The notes: generated from the letters alone by a model not told the origin. Shown: positions 1 to 9,149, numbered from the stretch's first letter. The stretch: 42,691 nucleotides of DNA from Perkinsus marinus ATCC 50983 (GCF_000006405.1 NW_003212171.1:22893-65583); one strand, 5' to 3'. Numbers and translations are program-made.

Positions 1-413
1 GAGTGGCTCCGTTGTAGGGACTTTTTCTCCCACTAAAGCGGGTGAAAGCCTGAAAATAGTGAACAACAAACTCGCCCGCACCGGTATCCTAAATATCAGT
101 AATTTTTCTACCACTCCTTCCCGAACCGATTCAACTTTCAATGATCACTCTCTCTCCGGTTGAGTAATGTTTGAGTAGGCAGCTTGCTCACAGCAACCGC
201 AGCGCTACGGACCACTGAGGACCGGGGCGCACATTATCTAGATTGTCATCTTTATCACGCCTAGTTCTTCGTTGCGCGTCTTGAAGCGACTTTTCAAAAG
301 TAAGAGCAACTTGATTTGGCATAATTCTTTCCGGATTTGAACAACCCTGGGAGCAACATGAACGGTCTAGTAATAGCTTTCGAGCCCCCCCCCCTGTGCC
401 ATGGTTGTGGACA

Positions 414-435
414 GGAAGTAGTACTTCCGAAGTAC
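414..435. repeat. Zig-zag pair of odd palindromes
   Basis: GGAAGTA, hinge g, TACTTCC (414-428) overlaps GTACTTC, hinge c, GAAGTAC (421-435). The right arm of the first is the left arm of the second, so the sequence folds back twice. Both arms are perfect over 7 bp with exactly one unpaired base. Confidence 0.85.
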
Positions 436-849
436 TGAATGGTGCTCTTTATTCGGGCTTCGGGATCCGGAAATCCGTGTCGTCTCCAGTCCACTTTTGA
501 TCAAATATTTTGTCTTCTGTTCCACTGTTCCATTACGAGGGAGTGAGTTTTCAATCCGTAACCAACTAGCTGAAATACGCGATTGCCATAAGCAAAGCGT
601 TTGAGTCCATAGTAGTGACTATAGAAGAAGTATGAGAACCTTGTTGATGAACAATTCTGGCAGTACCACAAGGATAAACAGCAATGCATGAGGCAACAGG
701 TCCTAATGCCTGTTCCTCTTGAACGTGAACAAATACAACTTCTATACTGACCTCTGGATAGGATTGTATTACAACTCGTGGACCCGGAGTAACTGCTAAA
801 GAGGCGTGCCAGCTGAGTTAGGCAAGCTTACTGGCCCTAGCTGGTCAAT

Positions 850-889
850 ACCTCAAGTTGAGGTCCTCAACTGCCGCGGTTGAACCGCG
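850..889. repeat. Cluster of three odd palindromes
   Basis: ACCTCAA g TTGAGGT (850-864) overlaps AGTTGAGG t CCTCAACT (856-872), and CGCGGTT g AACCGCG follows at 875-889. Each has a one-base hinge. They are unrelated in sequence, so they are not copies of one element. Confidence 0.85.
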
Positions 890-912
890 TCTGAATTACA
901 AAGCTACCATGA

Positions 913-982
913 CGACCACAGGATTTGAACCTAGGACAGTGGGTTACTAACTATTACGCCTAACCACTAGACCAACCGGTCG
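913..982 (-). pseudogene. tRNA-like relic
   Basis: Read on the minus strand, the stretch has tRNA traits: an acceptor-like CGACC/GGTCG pairing, a D-arm-like TGGTCTAGTGGTTA, and a box-B-like GGTTCAAATCC. The T stem has one mismatch and the anticodon arm does not fold cleanly. It is best read as a decayed tRNA or a tRNA-derived SINE head, not a working tRNA. Similar box-B pieces occur near 18143 and 23250. Confidence 0.4.
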
Positions 983-1484
983 ATTACAACACATATGACT
1001 TAAGGGGATCTCGGCTTGAATTTTGTTGGCGCGCGCTCGTGGCGCGCGCTTGTTCCTTCACTGTTATCAGGGTTCGCGGGAAATTTTTTCCGGTTCACCA
1101 TTTCCAGGATTCACTGTTTTCACGGACAACCTAACTGAGAGAGGAATCTTCTGCCGTTTCACTGGCAACCGTTCCCTCACAACTCGGGCGAATCTTCCAA
1201 GTGTGCAGATATACTTGAATGGAAATGCAATAAGTTGAATATACTTGAATATTTGGAATGGAGAATAATCAATTATCTTAGTCGTCATCATCCGATTCCA
1301 CAAACCAACACGACTCTACTTGTGTCATGCCCGTCAAACCTGACGACGACCACAGTCTAACACATGGTGCATCATCCGAGAAACCATTCGAGAATCGTTT
1401 CCTCTTTCTTGAGGAGACCCTGCAAGAGGTGGCTCAGAACGAGACTAAGCTCCCTGGTCGTTTCATATCCCGCTGGGACTTGTC

Positions 1485-1984
1485 TATAGATGGGCAGCGT
1501 AACATTTTTTACGGTTTACCGTAAACCGTTTACGTTACGGTTTCCGTAACGTAAGCAGTTTACGGTTACGGAAAGGCCTTATGACTTTACGGTTGGTGCT
1601 GAACTGTTTTTTTTTTTGGAATTGTGGTGGAAACATTCGCTACAATCATTGCAGTGCAATGCACTCCGCGATAGCTCAAATAGTTGCTAAGCTCATTTCT
1701 TGTGGCTCGGATCCAACCGAATGGCTGAGAGAGTAACATTTGGTTTCGCATTTACCACTCGTCTCCTTTGCAAATTCCGTCCGTCTTACTCCCAGGCTGG
1801 CCCGGAACATTCACATGAAATGGATTCAGGCGACTTGGATTATCAATCCTCGTTTTGTCCTCTGCATCTCCGTAAGACCGGTTACGGCGCCGTAATGTTA
1901 CGGTATGGGGACCCCGTAACGGGGCTTAAATCGTAACCTTGAAGTGGGCCGTAACGATCCGTAGCGTAATTCTGCCTATCTATA
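1485..1984. mobile_element. hAT-like MITE, 500 bp, 8-bp TSD
   Basis: The element is exactly 500 bp. It starts TATAGATGGGCAG and ends CTGCCTATCTATA, giving imperfect terminal inverted repeats with one mismatch over 13 bp. The flanks are an exact 8-bp duplication, GACTTGTC, at 1477-1484 and 1985-1992; an 8-bp target duplication is typical of the hAT superfamily. It encodes nothing. Inside are nested inverted repeats built on a TTACGG motif: ACGGTTTAC c GTAAACCGT at 1511-1529, and 11-bp arms around ttt at 1530-1554. The perfect TSD suggests a fairly recent insertion. Confidence 0.85.
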
Positions 1985-2191
1985 GACTTGTCTCGCTTGA
2001 CGAAGCCCGACGAGTGGACTGAAGGAAAATCTTTGGCTGATCTGCTGGCTCCAATGACCCTGATGCTTCTTGCTTATGTTGCTCCCTCTAAGTCTTTCAT
2101 AGGTCTGGTTGTTCAAGAGCATTGTATGAACAACAGCAAAACACTTACGGCCAAGTCAAGCATCCCCATCTCAGACGACAAAGGTACCCCA

Positions 2192-2226
2192 AATAACCAA
2201 GAGCGAACAGTTCGCTCTTGGTTATT
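2192..2226. repeat. Perfect 17-bp-arm odd palindrome
   Basis: AATAACCAAGAGCGAAC at 2192-2208, one unpaired base (a, 2209), then its exact reverse complement at 2210-2226. It lies inside the Gag fossil DNA. No termination-type U tract follows. This is the longest perfect example of the one-base-hinge class here. Confidence 0.95.
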
Positions 2227-2376
2227 GGTAACGTGCAGTTGCCAATGCAGTTATAACGTGCAGTTACTGCAAAAGATCTGAAGTCTTGGTGAACGGAGTC
2301 TTGCTCCGAGGTTCTGAAAGCTGTGCAGACGCTCCATTCAGAGATAATCATCCCGCAACGATATTGCGCAAGTGGT

Positions 2377-2404
2377 GTACGGCTGCCGTACTACGGCACT
2401 GCCG
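2377..2404. repeat. Triple zig-zag palindrome chain
   Basis: GTACGGC t GCCGTAC (2377-2391) overlaps TGCCGTA c TACGGCA (2384-2398), which overlaps CGGCA c TGCCG (2394-2404). Every turn uses a single-base hinge. Confidence 0.9.
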
Positions 2405-3004
2405 AATACTGGTCAAACGTGGAGTGAGTTCCTCTCGCATGAGGAAGCTCTCTATTCACAGCGTGAACCTGGGGTAGCATGGACAATCAGGAGGGGCTAA
2501 CTCATAAAGTACCTCCCCGATTGACAATCGGCGATTGTTATGCCTACTTCAGAAAGAGTGAAGTGACTCGTGAACAAGATCTCCCCAAGCTCCGATCCTC
2601 CCGCAAGTTGAGAACCTTCGAAGACAAACTGAAATCCATAGCTGAGTACCATGCTCCACTCACTGTGAACGATGTTTTGGGAGCTGCGCTTGATCCTCTA
2701 TGGAGCAGGAGACCTAATGCAAGCAAGCTGAAGGGTCGTGAGGAAACGCCTACCCCTAAGCGTACCTCTGCTACAGTTGCTGCTGTTGACAAGAACGATG
2801 GCTCCCGGCCAAAAACAAGATAAGGATGCCAAAACGAAAGACCAATCTATCAAGCCCAAGTCCACAGGCTGTCATAACTGTGGCTACCTCAAGCACTGGA
2901 AGTGAGACTGTCCGCTGTTGAAGTCTAAGCCCGTGGAGGTCAAGGCCGAGTCTCCGATATCTGAAAGCAAAGTTGATGACGCTAAGCGAGCCCATAGTGG
3001 ACAA

Positions 3005-3054
3005 ACCTACGTATTTTTTGGGGACAAAATTTGCCCCCAAAAAAATACGTAGGT
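3005..3054. repeat. Long near-perfect odd palindrome
   Basis: Arms of about 24 nt (left 3005-3028, right 3030-3054) around the single base at 3029, differing only by one homopolymer length change and one substitution. It sits at the downstream edge of the Gag fossil. In RNA it would form a very stable hairpin. Confidence 0.85.
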
Positions 3055-3410
3055 GCCCGGCAAATTCAAGAAATCTGTGTTTCTCGTTAACGAATGGGAG
3101 TTTTGAGCTGAAACTTTAACAGAGCTTAGATATAATAATTATAACTATTATATACTGAAATGAAACTGCAATATTTGGAACCTGAGATATGAGGGCGAAG
3201 GAGGAAATCACCACCCAGAACCGTGCAATTTTCTTAAGCAACGCAACTTATTGGGTGATGTCAAAGTACTCCTTGGGAAAACTCTAATTCATAGAGCAAA
3301 ACCCTGAAGGCAGCCCTCGATACTTGCTCTGGACTCACTCGCAGCTTAGCTGCTAGTAGTCTACATTGGAATACAACGAGTTGAGTAGAAGTATTCAATC
3401 AATCAAGTGG

Positions 3411-3479
3411 TCTTCGATATATGCCCTTCTGATTGGCCAATACTCAGTGTTGACCAATCAGAAAGACATATATCGAAGA
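3411..3479. repeat. 34-bp-arm odd palindrome
   Basis: Arms 3411-3444 and 3446-3479 around one base (c, 3445). Thirty of 34 positions pair. All four mismatches are transitions of the same type (C on the left arm facing A on the right), which would be G-U wobbles in a minus-strand transcript. It could be a very small MITE or a hairpin RNA source, but no duplicated flank is visible. Confidence 0.85.
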
Positions 3480-3508
3480 ATATGCTAAGAATATGTGGAG
3501 GGGTGTAT

Positions 3509-3525
3509 GCGCAAAACTTTTGCGC
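3509..3525. repeat. Odd palindrome, 8-bp arms
   Basis: GCGCAAAA, hinge c, TTTTGCGC. Perfect arms and a single-base hinge. Confidence 0.9.
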
Positions 3526-4000
3526 GTGTCGGCACGCGATGAAGGATGATTCGCAAACCAGGATTGCAGCTTGATGGACCTCTCGGCCAGTTCTATGAGA
3601 GATGTAGTGGGACTCCCATTTGGTAGAGGAAACGAGAAACTCCCCTCACTGATACGGCCAGCTAGTGTTGAAGTTCTTACTATCGCTCCTTGTCGAATCT
3701 GAAGTTCCTCGAAGAGTCTCTTTAATTCTATTTCACCCGCCCGTCCAAGTAGGAATTACGATTTTTGAAACAGGCGCTGAAAAAGTGTAGAAGCTATAGA
3801 TGCTCGCTCCGTTATCGCACAAGATTAACTTAACTCGATCATATTTGGCCGCACTGTTGCACACAACAATGAAATATGGGAGGGTCAATGAATGATTGAA
3901 AAACAAGACTAATGACTGATTGCTATGCGAAATAATCAATTCGCGCGTGTGCCGATACGCATTCCTATAGTCTATTTTATTTCACTCTCGAAGAGTGTTT

Positions 4001-5149
4001 CTACTTGAGTTCACTTATACCTATCTTATTATTCTTCCAATCATACAAAAAGTAACGTCCAATGAGGCTAGGGAGTCCAATAGCCCATAGAGGATAATCG
4101 GTCACATTAAGAAGTACGCGGCAATAATCACGCCCTTGAGCATCCGTTCTAATGTCCACATATGCATCAGAGGGGATCTTCACCTTGACGTCCGAACCAT
4201 CTAGACCCTTTAGAAGAAATTCTATCGGTGGAAGGTGTTGTCGTTGATTACAATTGACGATAAGCTTAGACCCCCTTTGGGTAATCGTCACCTTACTGCT
4301 TGATCGAGCCTCAAGATCTTTTATAAGGTTAGGAAGAGTATACCTATGCATAGGTATGAATATGCACTCTGCCCCAGTATCAAGGATACCATTATCATTC
4401 ACAGCCATTACAGGATACGCGCTACCTCCAAGGGAGAAGCCAGTAACTCGGACATACCTGGATTTAGTAGTAACCGCTACATAGACCAACGGACTTTTAT
4501 GCATACTAGATCCGATCCACCGAGAAGAGTTCCCCTCTTTCATTAGTGCCATCATGCCTGAGGTAGATCGAGAGATATTACTCTCGATAAGCTCTGTGGG
4601 AGAATTGTTCTATTATCGGAACATATGGTGATTTTGGGTCAAATTCCGGTGCCATCCGAAACTGGCATGAGGGACTGGCACATTGGGAGCGCACGTGTAT
4701 TCAGCAACCAGACCGAATGTAATAGTGGCACTGACAGCTTGGCCGAAATGGGCCGTTGCAGATTCCTTGAAAATCCTTACTTCGGATCCATCTCCGAAAT
4801 GTATTATATGAGATTTTCCCTCCCTGCAAGGTTCAGGGCTGCATTCATAACAACCGAAGATGATATCCTTGCACCTCCCTGGATGACCCTTCTCATACCA
4901 ATGCTTCCAGAGAAAGAACGTTGTGGGTTCACCGGTGTCAATAACACCATAGACATTTTGGCTACCGATTGTTACTTTTCCAACTAGGAAATACACATCG
5001 GCCTCTTTCGTAACCTTCTCATACGATATAGGCACCCTTATGAGAGATCCCACTACACCGGATAATAGGGAGAGAGGGAAAAGTAGGGAACGGAATATGT
5101 CCATCTCAGATTGGAAATCAGCTACAAGACATAAATTCAGGTAAGCCAA
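4001..5149 (-). pseudogene. Pepsin-type aspartic protease pseudogene
   Basis: A bilobal pepsin-family (A1) protease on the minus strand. The N lobe starts with MDIFRSLLFPLSLLSG (ATG at 5104), a signal-peptide-like stretch, and carries the first active-site motif VIDTGEPTTF. The C lobe (4001-4555) carries the second, GILDTGAECIF, and ends with the usual DWKNNKIGIS strand, stop at 4001-4003. Between the lobes the expected family sequence continues in other frames: PYVPIIEQFSHRAYRE lies out of frame near 4581-4630, and a GTLLGGSD-like strand near 4530 is in another frame than the following HKSPLVYVAV. A 24-nt GT-AG stretch lies between them. At least two frame changes therefore interrupt a host gene. 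It may be a pseudogene, or the frames may be joined by introns I do not see. Confidence 0.65.
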
Positions 5150-5194
5150 TCACCACTGGTGAACAACCCAACATTGGCATCGGCGCTAGATGAT

Positions 5195-5290
5195 GAGTTA
5201 GTCATCAGAAGATGTTGACAACTCGCTATCGAAGTTCAAACATATCCGGATGCCACCGAAAAAGGACATCGATCAACTCGCGTACTTCAC
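5195..5290 (+). repeat. Dispersed repeat, copy 1
   Basis: This segment, just upstream of the protease pseudogene start, matches the reverse complement of about 14110-14215. Shared blocks include CATCAGAAGATGTT, the CTCGCTATCGAAGT region and ATCGATCAACTCGCGTACTT. Divergence in between shows an old duplication. Function and family are unknown. Confidence 0.7.
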
Positions 5291-5449
5291 GTGGAATGCT
5301 ACGGATGAACAGGATTCCGCACAAGCTTGCGCGGCCTAAACCTGCTACGAACCGTAAGCGAATAAACCAACTATGGGAAAGTATAGGGCAATAAAGAAGT
5401 CAAGATAGACACAATCACCGTTGGAGGCGACTGCCTATTTCGTGGTAAC

Positions 5450-5487
5450 GGTACCTGAGGTACCACGTGAAATTTCACTGAAATTCG
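5450..5487. repeat. Two odd palindromes
   Basis: GGTACCT g AGGTACC at 5450-5464 and AATTTCA c TGAAATT at 5471-5485, both perfect with a one-base hinge. Confidence 0.85.
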
Positions 5488-5540
5488 AAATTTCGTGTAA
5501 TTCTGAATATTTGGATGCGCCCTACCGCGCACGCAAGCCT

Positions 5541-5563
5541 AGTCCGGTGACCGGACTCCGGTC
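5541..5563. repeat. Zig-zag odd palindrome chain
   Basis: AGTCCGGT g ACCGGACT (5541-5557) overlaps GACCGGA c TCCGGTC (5549-5563). Fold-back occurs twice, each time with a single-base hinge. Confidence 0.9.
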
Positions 5564-5635
5564 CCGATGAAGGTCAATTTATTAGGCTAGGCCAGCAAGC
5601 GAGCGAATGGTTTGTGTTGGGGTCCGTCCAGCCCT

Positions 5636-5850
5636 CTCACAATGGCATCATGCCATTGTGAGATGGCTGGATGCCTATGTGAGATGGCTGGAGGCCAATG
5701 TGAGATGGCTGGATGCCAACTTGAGATGGCTGGATGCCAATCTGAGATTACTGGATGCCATTGTGAGAGTGCTGGATGCCACTGTGAAAGGCTGGATGCC
5801 GCTGTGGAAGGGCTGGATGCCATGGTGGGAAGGCTGGATGCCGTTGTTAG
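5636..5850. repeat. 21-bp minisatellite led by a palindrome
   Basis: About nine degenerate copies of a 21-bp unit of the form GATGGCTGGATGCCAATGTGA run from about 5650 to 5850. The first copy is the right arm of a perfect palindrome, CTCACAATGGCAT c ATGCCATTGTGAG (5636-5662). Because 21 is a multiple of three, several frames stay open on both strands and give heptad-like peptides, for example repeated SQWHPAI on the minus strand. Copies drift towards the 3' end (GGATGCCGCTGTGG). Coding is not supported. Confidence 0.85.
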
Positions 5851-5855
5851 GCTTC

Positions 5856-5876
5856 TCGGGACGAGTCTCGTCCCGA
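5856..5876. repeat. Odd palindrome, 10-bp arms
   Basis: TCGGGACGAG, hinge t, CTCGTCCCGA, directly after the minisatellite. Confidence 0.9.
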
Positions 5877-5879
5877 ACA

Positions 5880-6690
5880 CAGCGGCATCACGTCCACTCT
5901 CAGAGTGAACGTGGACTTGCCTGGTTCGGATGTATCGAGCTGCAGCGTGAGTCTGTCTGCACTTACCATCCAATAGAGAGAGTATAGTAGTTTTCTATTG
6001 CTTTGAGTGGACTAAACCTCGGTTGGTGACGTCGCATCGCAAATGAGTTCTATTCGTTCTGCCAATGGGGTCCACAAGTATTCGTTGAACTGATACATGA
6101 TTTCGATCATCGGCACGTGATACTATTACCTCTTAAAAAGAGGCTCTTTTTGAGATGCTCTGACGCGTGGATGTCGACTTGTCTGACTCAATTCCATGAG
6201 AATGGGTGACAACGGAGGGTGGCACTGTGAGAACTCATCACTGAGAAGGTTGGATGCAATAGTTTGAGTGCTGATTGAACCTCGTTGAAGCTGGATGTCA
6301 GTGTTCTTAAAGAATGGATGTTATTAATCGGAGGCTGAATGACATCATGTGCCACACGACGTGTATAGATCCACGTTGTGTGGATGACTGGGACATATAG
6401 CACGGCAGGGAGGATAGACAGTATCATGATAGGGAAGGGCGATAGTGTGCTTCGTGGAAAGTGAACGTTAACTTGCCTGGCTCGACATATCGGGTTGCAG
6501 CGTGAGTCTGACTTCGCTAAGCGAAGTTCGCTTACCATCCAGCATAGCGATTCGAATAAGTTTCTCTCTCTTTAGTGGAATTGGTTTATATTCCGCTCGA
6601 ATTTGGTTGGTGGTCTTCCACATCGTAAGACCTTGCCTTGTCTATTCGTTGCTGAATGGAAGTGGGAGTCACCGGTATATGAGGTGGAAT
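5880..6690. repeat. Diverged tandem duplication
   Basis: The block at about 5905-6080 recurs at about 6455-6680 in the same orientation. Shared pieces include GTGAACGT..ACTTGCCTGG, GCAGCGTGAGTCTG, CTTACCATCCA and TCTATTCGTT. Upstream of the second copy, about 6190-6350 holds degenerate GGATG-type units like the minisatellite, so the duplication probably included it. A palindrome, ACTTCGCT a AGCGAAGT at 6511-6527, is present only in the second copy; AAAAAGAG g CTCTTTTT lies at 6135-6151. Confidence 0.75.
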
Positions 6691-6921
6691 GTGACACATC
6701 ATCATTACACTGAGCATTCGAGTGCGTGAACATCGTGTCGTTTGACTCGACTTGGAGTCATAGGGTGAGACGACTTCACGGCTCATCACCTCGTGATGTC
6801 ATCATTGAATTCTAGTTAGCTCACTGGGAGTGAATGGAGGCTAGGGGAATTGGCAGTATTGTGAGAAATGAATCTCACAATACTATTCGATATTTGTTTA
6901 TAGTACTACTTTGGTTGTAGG

Positions 6922-6944
6922 AATTGGAACTTCCAATTTGGAAG
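6922..6944. repeat. Zig-zag odd palindrome chain
   Basis: AATTGGAA c TTCCAATT (6922-6938) overlaps CTTCCAA t TTGGAAG (6930-6944). Confidence 0.9.
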
Positions 6945-7040
6945 ACTTGACCGGGAGGGTGTGGAACTTTCGGAATTCCGTCTAAAGAGCGCGAGATCTC
7001 TCGGGCTTGCCTGTAAATAACGTATATGATTTACATGATC

Positions 7041-7063
7041 CAACCGGGAGCTGCTCCCGGTTG
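7041..7063. repeat. Odd palindrome, 11-bp arms
   Basis: CAACCGGGAGC, hinge t, GCTCCCGGTTG. Perfect. Confidence 0.9.
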
Positions 7064-7096
7064 AACCCGAAACTTCTAGAGACTATTCCACGACTG

Positions 7097-7118
7097 ATTA
7101 GTCGACGACTAATAGTCG
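7097..7118. repeat. Zig-zag odd palindrome chain
   Basis: ATTAGTCG a CGACTAAT (7097-7113) overlaps CGACTA a TAGTCG (7106-7118). Confidence 0.85.
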
Positions 7119-7276
7119 TACGTGCATCGCGTTAGAATATGAACAGAATAACTCGATATAGCGTCGGTATATACAGCTGAGTACAGCTTGAAGCTGAAGC
7201 TTCAACTGAGGGAGTTGAACTTTGAATTCATATTGGGCGATTTCGTACCCTGATGGACTTTTCACGCGTTCATCAC

Positions 7277-7325
7277 GTGAGAAGTTCTCACTGAGAACTA
7301 TCAAGTAGACAATTGACGGTCAATT
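7277..7325. repeat. Three odd palindromes, two chained
   Basis: GTGAGAA g TTCTCAC (7277-7291) overlaps AGTTCTCA c TGAGAACT (7283-7299). AATTGAC g GTCAATT follows at 7311-7325. Confidence 0.9.
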
Positions 7326-7873
7326 ATCGACCGGGACTGGAGGCCAAGGAACTTTTCCTGGGAAAGGACAAGGGACGGATGAGGGTCCAAGGTTATTATG
7401 GGCAGAAAGTCTCTTTTTCCGGGTTCGTGAAGAGGGCGAGCATGCAGTTTAGGAATATAAATGGAGGCCGTTCGGAAGGATGAAAATTGGCGCCACAAGG
7501 GAGGATCATTGTGTTTCTTCCATCGAGGCATATCTTTCTTGAAGAACGATATGACTTGTATGAAACTACGAACTATTGCTTAGATCTATCGTCATTGAGG
7601 ATCCGACGAATTGGATCCGTCAATGTGAGGGTCCGTGGAGGATCAATGGGGACTCTACCAACGATGGCGGATCTCGTGAATTTTTTCGGAGGTCTGTCAT
7701 GGTTCAAGGGATGCAATGATTCTCTTCCTTATTGGGAGTATGGACAGCAATCTTTAAACAAATCTATGGGGATCGGAATTTTAGAGACATTATTGAGTCA
7801 ATAATATTAACAGAACTAAACGAGTTATGAGGTGTCAGAGAACAAGACCAACATGGTTTCAAGCTATGAGCGC

Positions 7874-7895
7874 TCTATGAGTCATAGACTATGAC
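7874..7895. repeat. Zig-zag odd palindrome chain
   Basis: TCTATGA g TCATAGA (7874-7888) overlaps GTCATAG a CTATGAC (7881-7895). Confidence 0.9.
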
Positions 7896-8038
7896 CGGCG
7901 CCAAAGTTCATTGCAGATTGGACTGTGGAACGCCAAAGGAGATAGTTTAAGTATGATGACTCCCTTGGCAAATTGAGGTTGAAAAGGATGGTGCCGAGTG
8001 GTTATTAGAGCGAAGACTCGTCGAGGAGCGCGCAACGC

Positions 8039-8114
8039 CAGTTCAGTGAACTGTGTTCATTCGTATGAGACTTTCAATGGGTCTGAGGAGCATACGCTCT
8101 GCTGCAGTGCGTAT
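8039..8114. repeat. Odd palindromes
   Basis: CAGTTCA g TGAACTG at 8039-8053, and an 11-bp-arm palindrome with one mismatch around t8103 (8092-8114). Confidence 0.85.
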
Positions 8115-8560
8115 ATCTAGCAGAGAATTTATGAAATATTCAGTGAGGTCAAAAAGGTCTTACCTAAGGGACAGACGCTTATCTCATGGTTAGGATTCTG
8201 TACACAAACGTGTAGTGTTTGACTGTCATACTATGAAATACACTGTATGTCGCTCGGGGGACGTTTCATGGAGGCGATGACAAAAAAAACAGCGAATGGT
8301 AACCTCGCTCTCGGTAACCTTGATGTGAGGGTGACTTTGTGAAAATAGGGCTAGCGAATGTAGTGGCGGCCACCACTCAACTGTTCTTAAACGGATTGAG
8401 GGCCAACGATAGAATCAAAGGATTAGATCATACGGGTGGCCAATCCGATTTGGAAACGGACAATGCATCGCGTGACATGGAGCGTCGATCTGAATATTTG
8501 CTTTTGGAGTTATCATCGCGGATAGCGACTGCGCGTGGAACCCATCGATGGGTGTAACAA

Positions 8561-8575
8561 ATTGTTAGTAACAAT
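8561..8575. repeat. Odd palindrome, 7-bp arms
   Basis: ATTGTTA, hinge g, TAACAAT. Perfect. Confidence 0.85.
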
Positions 8576-8675
8576 GAGAAGTTGTGGACATGCAGTATGC
8601 TTTAGTATGAGGTTTGTGTATCCTCGGTGAGTGATAAGAGACAGCACACATCCGAACATTACTAAGCTTCGATGG

Positions 8676-8700
8676 TCCTCGAGTCGAGGACCTCGACTGA
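8676..8700. repeat. Zig-zag odd palindrome chain
   Basis: GGTCCTCGA g TCGAGGACC (8676-8694) overlaps AGTCGAGG a CCTCGACT (8684-8700). Confidence 0.9.
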
Positions 8701-8875
8701 GAATGGTGGAGCGAAGCTAACAGGGACCGAGCATCAGCACGTCAAATGCCCGCTGCACGATACTTTGCTGGCGGACGAGTTGACAGCACCTCCATTCGAG
8801 TGGCCACTGCCCCAGGATCAGACAAAGACCATATCAGACTCTCATTCTCCTCACGATAGCTACAATCTTTCGGGA

Positions 8876-8894
8876 GAGTCTCCGTCGGAGACTC
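8876..8894. repeat. Odd palindrome, 9-bp arms
   Basis: GAGTCTCCG, hinge t, CGGAGACTC. Perfect. Confidence 0.9.
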
Positions 8895-9149
8895 CGGGGA
8901 GATTCGTCTTAAAATCGAGCTCAACCCAAGAAGAAAGAAGCTTTCTTAGGATCCATCGTGGGAGGAGACCGCTTGTGACGAGTACAAGGCAACCCTAGGC
9001 AGACCTTAAAACCTAACGTGTGACGCGCCTGCGTTCACGCAGGAATAATAGACAACACGCATGCACAGACCATGATTCGCACAAAGCAATATAGCAGCCG
9101 TAACACAGTAGAACCGTAACGAAATGATATCATACTAACGCAGCGCTAG

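Larger units (their letters stand above)
1..902. other. Gene-poor stretch with palindromes
   Basis: No convincing gene. The short open frames lack family resemblance and codon bias. There is a C-homopolymer near 386-394. Two clusters of single-base-hinge palindromes lie at 414-435 and 850-889 and are listed separately. Nothing else stands out. Confidence 0.6.
1327..3060 (+). mobile_element. LTR-retroelement Gag fossil
   Basis: Fragments of an old capsid gene read on the plus strand. An acidic N-terminal piece lies near 1327-1484, a middle piece near 1985-2280, and a basic C-terminal piece near 2479-2920 ends in a CCHC zinc knuckle (C-x2-C-x4-H-x4-C, about 2872-2912), the nucleocapsid signature. 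A MITE at 1485-1984 splits the first two pieces. No protease, RT or LTR was recognised next to it, so the family (Ty1/copia or Ty3 kin) is open. The copy is broken in several places and old. Boundaries are approximate. Confidence 0.6.
3061..4000. other. Non-coding stretch
   Basis: No gene recognised. It contains the 69-bp palindrome at 3411-3479, the short palindrome at 3509-3525 and AT-rich DNA near 3131-3160. The rest is unremarkable and leads into the protease pseudogene. Confidence 0.6.
6691..7486. other. Non-coding, palindrome-rich DNA
   Basis: No gene recognised. Palindromes occur at high density: AGTATTGTGAGA / TCTCACAATACT with a 6-nt loop near 6866-6895, plus one-base-hinge examples at 6922-6944, 7041-7063, 7097-7118, 7277-7299 and 7311-7325. 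Confidence 0.65.
7487..8998 (+). mobile_element. Probable retroelement pol fossil
   Basis: Three plus-strand open stretches (about 7487-7804, 8339-8557, 8672-8998) carry weak polymerase-like traits in the expected order: a DLVNFFGGLSWFKG piece like the RT connection region, a TDNASRDMERRSEYLL piece that could be RNase H, and a LLADELTAPPF piece like the end of RNase H (the ADxLSR-type motif). Each resemblance alone is weak; their order makes it more likely. No LTRs were found. The copy is broken in many places and old, and the family is not assignable. It may or may not belong to the Gag fossil at 1327. Confidence 0.35.

Noticed and set aside
1023-1238. Gene at the GCGCGC-rich stretch
   Set aside because: The frame starts in a GC dinucleotide repeat and has no recognisable domain; an opposite-strand frame is equally open.
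2192-2226. Rho-independent-type terminator
   Set aside because: The organism is eukaryotic, and no U tract follows the hairpin.
5587-5987. Overlapping open frames across the minisatellite encoding heptad-like WHPAI or WLDAN repeats
   Set aside because: They follow from a 21-bp period; several frames on both strands are open at once and none has a start context, flanking domains or codon bias.
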